From Dyella humicola (GTDB taxonomy: Bacteria > Pseudomonadota > Gammaproteobacteria > Xanthomonadales > Rhodanobacteraceae): a stretch of 47,843 nucleotides of DNA. Positions 15,583-21,908 of this stretch are shown in pieces. The notes under the pieces are model-generated. The model made no database searches, had not been told where the DNA came from, and saw only the letters and a list, made by a program, of their open reading frames with translations. Made by a program: the position numbers and the translations under genes. Where the stretch lies: assembly GCF_026283945.1 (NCBI RefSeq), contig NZ_JAPDPC010000006.1:1-47843 (forward strand), given 5' to 3'. Every line of letters begins with the position of its first letter. Position 1 is the stretch's first letter.

Positions 15583-16182
15583 ATGACCGACACACCTTCC
15601 GCCATCAGCGCCGGTCTGAGCGCCGCTGATACGCCCTACATCGACGCCACCCTCCATTGGGTGGAGCGCGCCGTGGTCGGCCTCAATCTCTGTCCGTTCG
15701 CACGAGCGCCATTCATTCACGGGAAAATCCGCTATGCGGTCAGCCATGCCCGCGATACCGATACGTTGCTGAACGATCTCTGCGGCGAGCTGCAATGCCT
15801 CGCGGCCGTCGATGCGAACGAGTGTGAAACGACCTTGCTGATCCACCCGCATGTGCTGGGCGACTTCCTCGACTACAACGACTTCCTCGATGTCGCCGAT
15901 ACCGCTGTCGAGACACTCAAGCTCGACGGCGTGCTACAGGTCGCCAGCTTTCACCCGCACTACCAGTTCGCCGACACCGCGCCGGATGATATCGAGAACG
16001 CCACCAACCGATCACCGTGGCCCACGCTACATCTGCTGCGCGAAGCAAGCATCGAACGCGCCGCCGATGCGATGAGCGACCCGGACGAGATCTACCGCCG
16101 AAATATTGAGACGTTGCGAAAGCTGGGGCGCGCGGGCTGGGATGCGCTTGGCGTGCGTGTTCCCGGATGCAAGCAAGAGTGA
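15583..16182 (+). CDS. DUF1415 family protein
   Basis: A 199-aa protein matching DUF1415 by YIDATLHWVERAVVGLNLCPFARAP near the N-terminus (residues ~20-45), ETTLLIHPHVLGDFLDYNDFLDVAD in the centre and FHPHYQFADT, RSPWPTLHLLREASIERA and RRNIETLRKLG toward the end. The family is common in gammaproteobacteria and has no established reaction. The conserved Cys in NLCPFA and the His residues in FHPHYQFA suggest a metal- or redox-linked role, which is speculation. The start at 15583 gives the usual family N-terminus; an upstream ATG at 15541 is possible. It is flanked by direct repeats. Confidence 0.85.
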   Translation: MTDTPSAISAGLSAADTPYIDATLHWVERAVVGLNLCPFARAPFIHGKIRYAVSHARDTDTLLNDLCGELQCLAAVDANECETTLLIHPHVLGDFLDYNDFLDVADTAVETLKLDGVLQVASFHPHYQFADTAPDDIENATNRSPWPTLHLLREASIERAADAMSDPDEIYRRNIETLRKLGRAGWDALGVRVPGCKQE

Positions 16183-16193
16183 GAGTCGAGTTT

Positions 16194-16219
16194 TAGGAAA
16201 AATGCACTCTGCCCCCTGT
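16194..16219. repeat. TGCACTCTG/CCCCTGT direct repeat, copy 2
   Basis: AGGAAAAATGCACTCTG then CCCCCTGT, 12 nt past the DUF1415 stop and in the same orientation as 15478-15503. Confidence 0.6.
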
Positions 16220-16311
16220 CTTCACCCTTTTGTTTCCAAGCAGGTAACGACAATGCGCGTGCGGAGCGGGGTCAACAGGGATATCGTGCCGTCCTGATCA
16301 CGAGAAACACC

Positions 16312-16551
16312 ATGACGAAAAGCTACGACCCACCCCTGACTACGAACCCGCATGGCCCCCTCTACCGCGTCGATAATGCGATCAAGGCAGCCCAGCAACG
16401 GCTGGATGCCGCTATCGATATGAAGCGGCATCACACCAACCAAAATCTGGCCCACGAAGTGATTAAAGAGGCTCGCGAAGGGCTCAGAAAGTCTGAACAG
16501 TTGCGTTTGCTCAAGATCAAAGAACTCGCGCAAAAGGCGGCGGAGACCTAG
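16312..16551 (+). CDS. Small charged helical protein, unknown function
   Basis: A 79-aa product with a Pro-rich start, then from residue 18 a continuous amphipathic helix pattern (RVDNAIKAAQQRLDAAIDM ... EVIKEAREGLRKSEQLRLLKIKELAQKAAE), likely a coiled coil. The upstream ribosome site is weak. An overlapping minus-strand open frame contains an alpha/beta-hydrolase remnant only in its upstream part (16612-16731), so this plus-strand frame is the better candidate here. No family is recognised. Confidence 0.4.
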   Translation: MTKSYDPPLTTNPHGPLYRVDNAIKAAQQRLDAAIDMKRHHTNQNLAHEVIKEAREGLRKSEQLRLLKIKELAQKAAET

Positions 16552-16611
16552 GCGGAATCCGGGCCAGCTCACTCCACCCCCTTTTTCAGATTCGACAGCG
16601 TTGCAAACGTT

Positions 16612-16731
16612 GCGCGGTCCATCTGCTTGGACACTCTGCAAGAACCGAATCAGCCCATCGAAATAACCCTGCTGGTCGTCATACATCGCCAGATGGCTCC
16701 CTTTCGGGCATAGCACCGGAAACGGGGGTGG
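16612..16731 (-). pseudogene. C-terminal remnant of an alpha/beta-hydrolase (proline iminopeptidase-like)
   Basis: The minus-strand frame reads FPVLCPKGSHLAMYDDQQ then GYFDGLIRFLQSVQ, closely resembling the end of proline-iminopeptidase-type alpha/beta hydrolases. The His in GSHLAMYDD is the catalytic-triad position and is followed by the terminal helix. No N-terminal part, nucleophile elbow or start codon exists upstream. The frame instead enters the repeat at 16734-16770 and then the end of the SDR gene. It is the stump of a gene removed by a rearrangement. Confidence 0.6.
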
Positions 16732-16733
16732 TC

Positions 16734-16770
16734 CAACCTGGCCCCGTTTCTTGCCGACCCCGTTTCTTGC
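16734..16770. repeat. Tandem ACCCCGTT-type repeat
   Basis: CAACCTGGCCCCGTTTCTTG followed by a second CCGACCCCGTTTCTTG. The first word matches the arm CAACCTGACCCCGTT of the inverted repeat at 18525-18595 on the other side of the SDR gene. It marks the break of the alpha/beta-hydrolase remnant. Confidence 0.55.
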
Positions 16771-16795
16771 GACTCCATGACTTCGTCTGACCGAC

Positions 16796-18373
16796 TTACC
16801 AGTCCGTCGGTCGATAATCCTTCAAGAACTGCCCCCACACGTGTTCGCCGGTGTTCATGCCGCTGATGATCGGATCGACGATGCGCGCGGCGCCGTCAAC
16901 GATGTCCAGAGGTGGGTGGAAACGCTCTTCCAGTACCTTTTTCGCTGCCAGCTCGGCCGGATCCTCATCGGTCACCCAGCCGGTGTCGACGCTGTTCATG
17001 TGGATGCCGTCGTTGTGGTAGTCCGTGGCCGAGGTGCGCGTCATCATGTTGAGCGCGGCCTTTGCCATGTTGGTGTGTGGATGGCGCGTGGTCTTGAAGT
17101 TGCGGTAGAACTGGCCTTCCATCGCAGACACGTTGACGATGTGCTTGTCGCGTTCCGGTGTGCGCAGCATCAGCGGCTTCAGTCGTGCATTGATGATGAA
17201 CGGCGCGATCGCATTGACCAGCTGCACTTCCAGCAATTCCACCGAGGGGACTTCGGCCATCAGCAAGCGCCACGAATTACGTTCGCGCAAATCGATCTGC
17301 TGCAGGTCCTGGTCGAGCCTGCCCTCGGGGAACAGATGGCTCTGCGCCAGCAGTTCTTCGGGCAGCAGCGGCACCTGGGATAGTTCGGCAGCGCGGGCCA
17401 GGCCAGGCAGATCCGCGGCGCGGCTGGCCAGCGGGGTCGCCGAAACGCCCGCATCGGGCAAGATGTTGGAGCCGCGCAGGCCCTCGTAATGACCGACCAG
17501 CTTGCGCACGTGTTCGGGCATGTCGTGCAGCGCAGCCCGCTCGCCGTCCATCATGTGCGCATAGAAGTCGGGTGGGCGACGCACGGTTTGGCAGGCGTTG
17601 TTGATGATGAAGTCCAGTCGCGGCCGCGTGGCGACCAGTTCCTGGCAGAACGCTTCGACACTGGGCGTGTGGCGCAGGTCCAGTCCGTAGACTTGCAGGC
17701 GATGGCCCCATTCGCCGAAGTCCGCTTCCTCGGCATAGCGTGCCGCCGAGTCGCGCGGGAAGCGCGTGGTAACAATCAGCTCCGCACCGGCGCGCAGCAA
17801 TTTCAGGCCGGCTTGATAACCGATCTTCACGCGACCACCGGTCAGAAGTGCGACGCGACCGCTTAAATCGACCAGTTCGGTGCGCTTGACGTAGTTGAAC
17901 GCAGCACAGGCAGGGCACAGCTGGTCATAGAAGAAATGGATGGCCGAATATTTCTGCTTGCACACATAGCAGTGCTTGGGCTCGATCGATTCGCGCGGTC
18001 GCGCGGCGTCGACATCGGGCGAAATGTCGTGCGCCTGGAAACCCTGCGGAGCAAACACATTCGGCGTGGTGAATACTGGCTTGCGGCGCAGTTCGCGGAT
18101 GCCGGTCTGGTTGAGCACGCTGTCTTCGGCCTGGATCTTCGCCGCGTGCCGCGCCTTCTGGGCTGCCTTCAGCTTGATCCGGCGCTCGACCGGATCGGGG
18201 TGATAGACCTGCGCCACCGCCTGAGACAGGCGCTGGCGATCTTCCGTCGGCAGCGTGTCCAGCACGAGTCGATCGGCCGCCACCGATTCAAGCAGCTGCG
18301 CCGCTGCGCGTACGCGCTGCAGCAGGGCGGCATCGGCGCCGCCGGACGGTGGTGTGGTAGTGGTCACAAGCAT
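16796..18373 (-). CDS. Zn-finger-like / short-chain dehydrogenase fusion protein
   Basis: A 525-aa protein with three parts. Residues 1-130 are helical and charged. Residues 135-156 hold CYVC...CPAC, a four-Cys zinc-ribbon-like motif. From about residue 170 there is a Rossmann SDR domain with TGGRVKIG (178-185) in the cofactor loop, FIINNACQT and a C-terminal NSVDTGWVTDE. The SDR active site is atypical: where YxxxK is expected the sequence reads HTNMAKAA, so the catalytic Tyr is Thr434 while Lys438 is kept. It may therefore bind NAD(P) without classical oxidoreduction, or use another residue. The start at 18373 is chosen because upstream residues look non-coding and contain an inverted repeat. 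No operon partner is seen; the gene is flanked by related ACCCCG repeats. Confidence 0.75.
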   Translation of the reverse strand: MLVTTTTPPSGGADAALLQRVRAAAQLLESVAADRLVLDTLPTEDRQRLSQAVAQVYHPDPVERRIKLKAAQKARHAAKIQAEDSVLNQTGIRELRRKPVFTTPNVFAPQGFQAHDISPDVDAARPRESIEPKHCYVCKQKYSAIHFFYDQLCPACAAFNYVKRTELVDLSGRVALLTGGRVKIGYQAGLKLLRAGAELIVTTRFPRDSAARYAEEADFGEWGHRLQVYGLDLRHTPSVEAFCQELVATRPRLDFIINNACQTVRRPPDFYAHMMDGERAALHDMPEHVRKLVGHYEGLRGSNILPDAGVSATPLASRAADLPGLARAAELSQVPLLPEELLAQSHLFPEGRLDQDLQQIDLRERNSWRLLMAEVPSVELLEVQLVNAIAPFIINARLKPLMLRTPERDKHIVNVSAMEGQFYRNFKTTRHPHTNMAKAALNMMTRTSATDYHNDGIHMNSVDTGWVTDEDPAELAAKKVLEERFHPPLDIVDGAARIVDPIISGMNTGEHVWGQFLKDYRPTDW

Positions 18374-18524
18374 TGATCCATATCGAGTAAGGCGGCACGA
18401 AGTGAGATGCCGGGAGCGGGCATCGCACGTAGCCAGCCGCCTATTTTGCCCGTTATGGCCGGGTTCGGGGCTAAGCCGTTCAGCTTGCCACGAGCACGCC
18501 GAACGAGTTGGGGGCGTAGGCTGA

Positions 18525-18595
18525 AACGGGGTCAGGTTGAGTTTCCTGCAACCACCGCGGCCAGCTGGCGAGAAATAACGCAACCTGACCCCGTT
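18525..18595. repeat. 15-bp perfect inverted repeat
   Basis: AACGGGGTCAGGTTG (18525-18539) and CAACCTGACCCCGTT (18581-18595) around 41 nt, between the SDR gene start and a lipoprotein gene. The same words recur at 16734-16770. The GGGGTCAGG theme is common in small non-autonomous elements linked to IS200-like (REP-associated) transposases in proteobacteria. That link is from memory and is not shown here. Confidence 0.65.
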
Positions 18596-18629
18596 ATTCC
18601 CGTTATTCCGATGCAATGGGGCGAAACCC

Positions 18630-18968
18630 TTAGTGTGTTTCGACAGTGCTAACCCCGTTGTCCTTACGCATCACAGGATTGGACGCGTGGTCGAGACACT
18701 TGAACGTTATTGAAGCTCCGCCGAAGCGAACTCCCGGAACATTCTGGTCCGTGTTTTCCGTAACAAGCTCGAACTGTTTGTTTTGAGCGGCACAGAACTG
18801 GTTTCCATCCGCCATAAGCTGGCCAGCGACTGCGGAGACATCTCCGAAGATGCCGGCCGTATTGGTCTTAGATGCGTAATACGTATCCGCGCCTATCTTG
18901 ACGGGCGCTGTGCTGGCGCAACCTGCGAGTGCGGCAACGACTGATATCAATATGATCTTGGCTTTCAC
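18630..18968 (-). CDS. Small lipoprotein, paralog of the 19055 gene product
   Basis: A 112-aa protein with a lipoprotein signal (MKAKIILISVVAALAGC, lipid Cys at 17). The mature part has VKIGADTYYAS, QFCAAQNKQFEL, GASITFKCL and the end MRKDNGVSTVETH. The same skeleton (IG.DTY, FCA.Q.K, .ITF.C., MRKDNGVS..E.H) occurs in the neighbouring protein encoded at 19055, so the two arose by duplication. Two conserved Cys outside the lipobox may form a disulfide. It is an outer- or inner-membrane lipoprotein of unknown function. The palindrome at 19020-19042 separates it from its paralog. Confidence 0.7.
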   Translation of the reverse strand: MKAKIILISVVAALAGCASTAPVKIGADTYYASKTNTAGIFGDVSAVAGQLMADGNQFCAAQNKQFELVTENTDQNVPGVRFGGASITFKCLDHASNPVMRKDNGVSTVETH

Positions 18969-19019
18969 GACACTTCCCCCTGTTGCGCTGTGTCCGGATA
19001 ACCTCTCGCCGTCAATTAT

Positions 19020-19042
19020 GTCTGCTCGGGTCGCAAGCGGAC
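19020..19042. repeat. Dispersed 24-nt palindrome, copy 9
   Basis: GTCTGCTC, GGGTCG, CAAGCGGAC. It lies 12 nt beyond the stop at 19055 and upstream of the next paralogous lipoprotein gene, repeating the gene-palindrome-gene arrangement of 1-2935. Confidence 0.8.
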
Positions 19043-19054
19043 GTAAGTCATCGA

Positions 19055-19426
19055 CTAGTGAATTTCTGTCGCAGAGACGCCGTTATCCTTTCTCATTTGA
19101 TGTTGCTCCAGGTAGCGCGGATCGTCACCAGCCACACAAAGAAAGGTGATCTCAGCCTCTCCGCAGCCACCATGCAAAGCGCATTCTTGCGAGTTCTCGG
19201 TTTGCAGAAGTACTTCCTTGCTCTGACCGGCGCAGAACCGATTGGCCTCTTTCAAGGCATCGCCCTTTGCACCGGCAGGCCCGGAGAGGGGAACACGCGT
19301 AGATATGCTGTAAGTGTCCTTGCCAATCTTTAGAGGGCCCGAATCTGCGCAAGCGGCAAGCATCAGCAGAAGCCCCGTGATGCCAGCAAATCTGGCGATT
19401 GTGCCGTTTAATATCAGTCCGTTCAT
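19055..19426 (-). CDS. Small lipoprotein, paralog of the 18630 gene product
   Basis: A 123-aa protein with a lipoprotein signal peptide (GITGLLLMLAAC) and a mature domain sharing LKIGKDTYSIS, NRFCAGQSKE, EAEITFLCV and HQMRKDNGVSATEIH with the protein encoded at 18630. The start at 19426 is preferred to GTG 19433-19435 because GGAGG lies 8 nt before this ATG and overlaps the GTG. The function is unknown. It is separated from its paralog and from the next gene by palindrome copies (19020-19042 and 19450-19472). Confidence 0.7.
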   Translation of the reverse strand: MNGLILNGTIARFAGITGLLLMLAACADSGPLKIGKDTYSISTRVPLSGPAGAKGDALKEANRFCAGQSKEVLLQTENSQECALHGGCGEAEITFLCVAGDDPRYLEQHQMRKDNGVSATEIH

Positions 19427-19449
19427 CCCTTTCACCTCCCCATGAAAGT

Positions 19450-19472
19450 GTCTGCTCCGGGTGGGAGCGGAC
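19450..19472. repeat. Dispersed 24-nt palindrome, copy 10
   Basis: GTCTGCTCC, GGGTGG, GAGCGGAC, 46 nt beyond the stop of the gene at 19519-19923 and upstream of the lipoprotein gene at 19055-19426. Confidence 0.75.
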
Positions 19473-19518
19473 CTAAAAGCAATACAGAGCCACGCCAGTC
19501 AATGGATACCGACGCTGC

Positions 19519-19923
19519 TCAAGGACCACCCCTTTCCTCGCGTAGAAACTTGCCTGACCGCGTGTATATGAATAGATGTGCGCTGTCGACCGCGCAGCAT
19601 CCAGTCTCTGGATTCCCGACATAGGGCCACGCGAAAACGATCCACTGGTCATCCATTAGAGTCGCGTCTAGTCGGCATCCGTCCGCGGAACCATTCTGCG
19701 GGTGACAGAACCTCGAAGAATCTTTTTCAGCCAACGCTACTATGTCCCGCTCGATTGGCGGGTTATGCATTGGAACGATGCTCTTTAAGCGGAGCGCTGC
19801 CGCCGCCTTATCAAGAAACTCGGCGCGCCTTCGCTCGGCCGTTCGCTCATAGAAGTGCATGGCACCCGCCAACAAGAGCGCTGCGGCGACATATATGGAA
19901 ATCATCTTCCGGCTCATAGCCAT
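19519..19923 (-). CDS. Membrane-anchored hypothetical protein
   Basis: A 134-aa protein with an N-terminal hydrophobic helix (about residues 8-22) followed by a charged helix (RTAERRRAEFLDKAAAALRL) and a C-terminal soluble domain with several Cys (FCHPQNG, DGCRLD, ETGCCAVDS). It is probably a bitopic inner-membrane protein with a periplasmic domain. The LMDDQWIVFAWPYVGNPETGC stretch resembles no family I can name. It is third in the minus-strand run with the two lipoproteins, again with a palindrome copy just past its stop. Confidence 0.55.
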   Translation of the reverse strand: MAMSRKMISIYVAAALLLAGAMHFYERTAERRRAEFLDKAAAALRLKSIVPMHNPPIERDIVALAEKDSSRFCHPQNGSADGCRLDATLMDDQWIVFAWPYVGNPETGCCAVDSAHLFIYTRSGKFLREERGGP

Positions 19924-20136
19924 CCAAGACCTTGCCTCGAGGCGCAGCGTACCCGTCCTTCTCCAGCGTCCGCGTCACGCCCTGAGGCGCTCCGTCAACT
20001 ATCGGATGAAGCCAGGCCGGCAAGCAAGGGCGCGCCGCCGGCGCCTACCCCCGGCTTGTCGCTATGTAGGAACAAGGCGAAGGATTGGCCACATGCTTTC
20101 CATGCCTTCCCCATCTGCTGTTCTCGTCCACGCCCC

Positions 20137-20174
20137 CAAAAAACAACAAAGGGCGACATCGCTGCCGCCCTTTG
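20137..20174 (-). terminator. Intrinsic terminator of nrdJb
   Basis: On the minus strand AAAGGGCG and CGCCCTTT pair around a 10-nt loop and are followed by GTTGTTTTTTGG. The hairpin is 26 nt beyond the nrdJb stop codon. Confidence 0.8.
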
Positions 20175-20200
20175 GATGTTTCAGCACATGAGCCGTGCGA

Positions 20201-20932
20201 TTAACCGCACTTGCTGTAACCGCAATTCAAGCAAGTCTGACACCCATCCATCAGCACCAGCGCCTGGGTGTTGCACTTGACGCAGAGGGTGGCGCCGGGC
20301 GGGAAGCCGTTGGTGGCTTCGGCGGGGGCGTCGGTGGTGGCGGGGGTGGCCTTCTTGCCGGCGGTGACGGCCTCGTAGGCGGCGCGCTTTTCGGCGACCA
20401 GCTTGCGGGTGGATTCGTCCATCTCCGGGTCGTGGATCAGGCCGATCATCTTCATGTGCTGCTCGATGACCGTGCCGATCTCGGCGACGATGGAGGGCAT
20501 GTAGACGCCGCCGGCCTTGAAGTAGCCGCCGCGGGGGTCGAACACGGCCTTCATCTCTTCCACCAGGAAGGTGACGTCGCCGCCCTTGCGGAACACGGCC
20601 GAGGTGATGCGGGTGAGCGCCACGATCCACTGGAAGTGGTCCATGTTCTTCGAGTTGATGAAGATCTCGAAGGGGCGGCGCTGCTCGTACGGGGTGCCGG
20701 CGTTGAGCACGATGTCGTTGAGGGTGACGTACAACGCATGCTCGAACAGCGGCGACTTGATCTTGTAGGTGGAGCCGACCAGCGTCTCGGGACGCTCCAG
20801 GCTCTCGTGCATCTGGATGACTTCCGCCTTGGGCGCTTCTTTGGGCGCGGCGGGTGCTGCGGCGGGCGCCGCCTTGTCCTCGGGCTTGACGACGTTGTAG
20901 CCCTTGATCTTCTTTTCGATCTTGATCGCCAT
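20201..20932 (-). CDS. nrdJb: Ribonucleotide reductase class II, NrdJb-type subunit (TSCPD domain)
   Basis: A 243-aa protein carrying the C-terminal part of B12-dependent ribonucleotide reductase as a separate chain. After a Lys/Ala/Pro-rich N-terminus comes the TSCPD-type domain (ERPETLVGSTYKIKSPLFEHALYVTLND ... RPFEIFINSKNMDHFQWIVALTRITSAVFRKGG, residues ~46-120). A zinc-ribbon-like tail with six Cys follows (CVKC, CQTC, CGYSKC), probably supplying the shuttle cysteines that re-reduce the active site. Such splits (NrdJa/NrdJb) are known in Pseudomonas. The catalytic chain is encoded at 21909-24056 with a histone H1-like gene between them. AAGAAG lies upstream of the ATG. Confidence 0.85.
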   Translation of the reverse strand: MAIKIEKKIKGYNVVKPEDKAAPAAAPAAPKEAPKAEVIQMHESLERPETLVGSTYKIKSPLFEHALYVTLNDIVLNAGTPYEQRRPFEIFINSKNMDHFQWIVALTRITSAVFRKGGDVTFLVEEMKAVFDPRGGYFKAGGVYMPSIVAEIGTVIEQHMKMIGLIHDPEMDESTRKLVAEKRAAYEAVTAGKKATPATTDAPAEATNGFPPGATLCVKCNTQALVLMDGCQTCLNCGYSKCG

Positions 20933-21011
20933 GGTGTGTGCTTCTTCTTGAGTCGTTGGGGGTCGCTAACAGAACCGTGGGTGGCCCGGAATGGACGGGG
21001 CTGCGGCCTTT

Positions 21012-21045
21012 AAGGCGCTGGATTCCCGCTTTCGCGGGAATGACG
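21012..21045. repeat. GGATGACG-type palindromic repeat
   Basis: AAGGCGCTGGATTCCCGC then TTTCGCGGGAATGACG: a REP-like palindrome (stem TTCCCGC/GCGGGAA) of the family also at 25908-25934, 28014-28163 and 47375-47520. Confidence 0.75.
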
Positions 21046-21115
21046 GGCCTTGGTTGGGGCCGGTGTTTCTGGGTTGTGGTAGCGACGCCTTGGCGGCGCG
21101 CGTCACGAGACGACC

Positions 21116-21143
21116 CGGCCCGGCGCTTGAGCGCCGGGCCGGA
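21116..21143 (-). terminator. GC-rich hairpin after the H1-like gene
   Basis: CCGGCCCGGCGC and GCGCCGGGCCGG form a 12-bp stem with a TTGA loop, about 12 nt beyond the stop at 21156. The following minus-strand bases are not T-rich, so it may be a stabiliser or a Rho-assisted terminator that separates the H1-like gene from nrdJb. Confidence 0.55.
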
Positions 21144-21155
21144 CCGGTTTACGAC

Positions 21156-21794
21156 TTACTTACGGCGGGCGGCTTTCTTGGCCGGCTTGCGCACGGCCTT
21201 CTTCACGCTCGCCTTCTTGCTGGCAGTGGACCTCTTGACCGCCTTGGCGGCGGTCTTCTTACCGGCGACTTTCCTAGCCACCTTCTTGACTGCGGCTTTC
21301 CGTGCCGTCTTTTTGCTGCTGACCTTCTTTGCAGCCTTCTTGGCAACCTTGCGGACCGCCTTCTTGACGGTCTTCTTGGCTACCTTGCGTGCCACCTTCT
21401 TGGCGACAGCCTTCTTGGCGGTCTTCTTCACGGCCTTCTTGGCCACCTTCTTGGCGACCTTCTTGCCGGCGACCTTCTTCACGGCTTTCTTGGCGACCTT
21501 CTTGGCGGCAGCCTTCTTCACCGCTTTCTTGGCGACCTTCTTGGCAGCGGCCTTCTTGGCCGGAGCCTTCTTGGCAGTTGCCTTCTTTGCAGCCTTCTTG
21601 GCGGTCTTCTTCACCGCCTTCTTCGCCGCCTTCTTGGCCGGAGCTGCCTTCTTGGCCGGCGACGACTTCTTCTTGGCGGCGCGGGCCTTCTTGGGTGCTG
21701 CCACCGGCGTCACTTCGACCGCGGCAACTTCCACCGGCGCGTCAACGACCACAACGGCTTCGTCTTTCACATCAAACTCAGTATCGATAGACAT
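21156..21794 (-). CDS. Histone H1-like Lys/Ala-rich DNA-binding protein
   Basis: A 212-aa protein. An acidic N-terminus ([16 protein letters not shown], about residues 1-33) is followed by an almost pure AKK/VKK/ARK repeat region to the end (residues ~35-212), the composition of eukaryotic histone H1 tails and of bacterial H1-like nucleoid proteins (e.g. AlgP/Hc1-type). It very likely binds and condenses DNA. GGAGGGG lies at good spacing before the ATG. It sits between the two halves of the B12-dependent ribonucleotide reductase, so it may be co-expressed with nucleotide synthesis. The repeat makes copy-number change by slippage likely. Confidence 0.88.
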   Translation of the reverse strand: MSIDTEFDVKDEAVVVVDAPVEVAAVEVTPVAAPKKARAAKKKSSPAKKAAPAKKAAKKAVKKTAKKAAKKATAKKAPAKKAAAKKVAKKAVKKAAAKKVAKKAVKKVAGKKVAKKVAKKAVKKTAKKAVAKKVARKVAKKTVKKAVRKVAKKAAKKVSSKKTARKAAVKKVARKVAGKKTAAKAVKRSTASKKASVKKAVRKPAKKAARRK

Positions 21795-21908
21795 GCGTGT
21801 TATCCCCTCCGACGTGGATTTGGAACTTGTAATGAGCCTTGCCTCTGGGGCACTCGGAATGCTTTCGCCAGCGAGCCGGCACCTGGAAGCCAGGTACCGG
21901 CGACTAGT

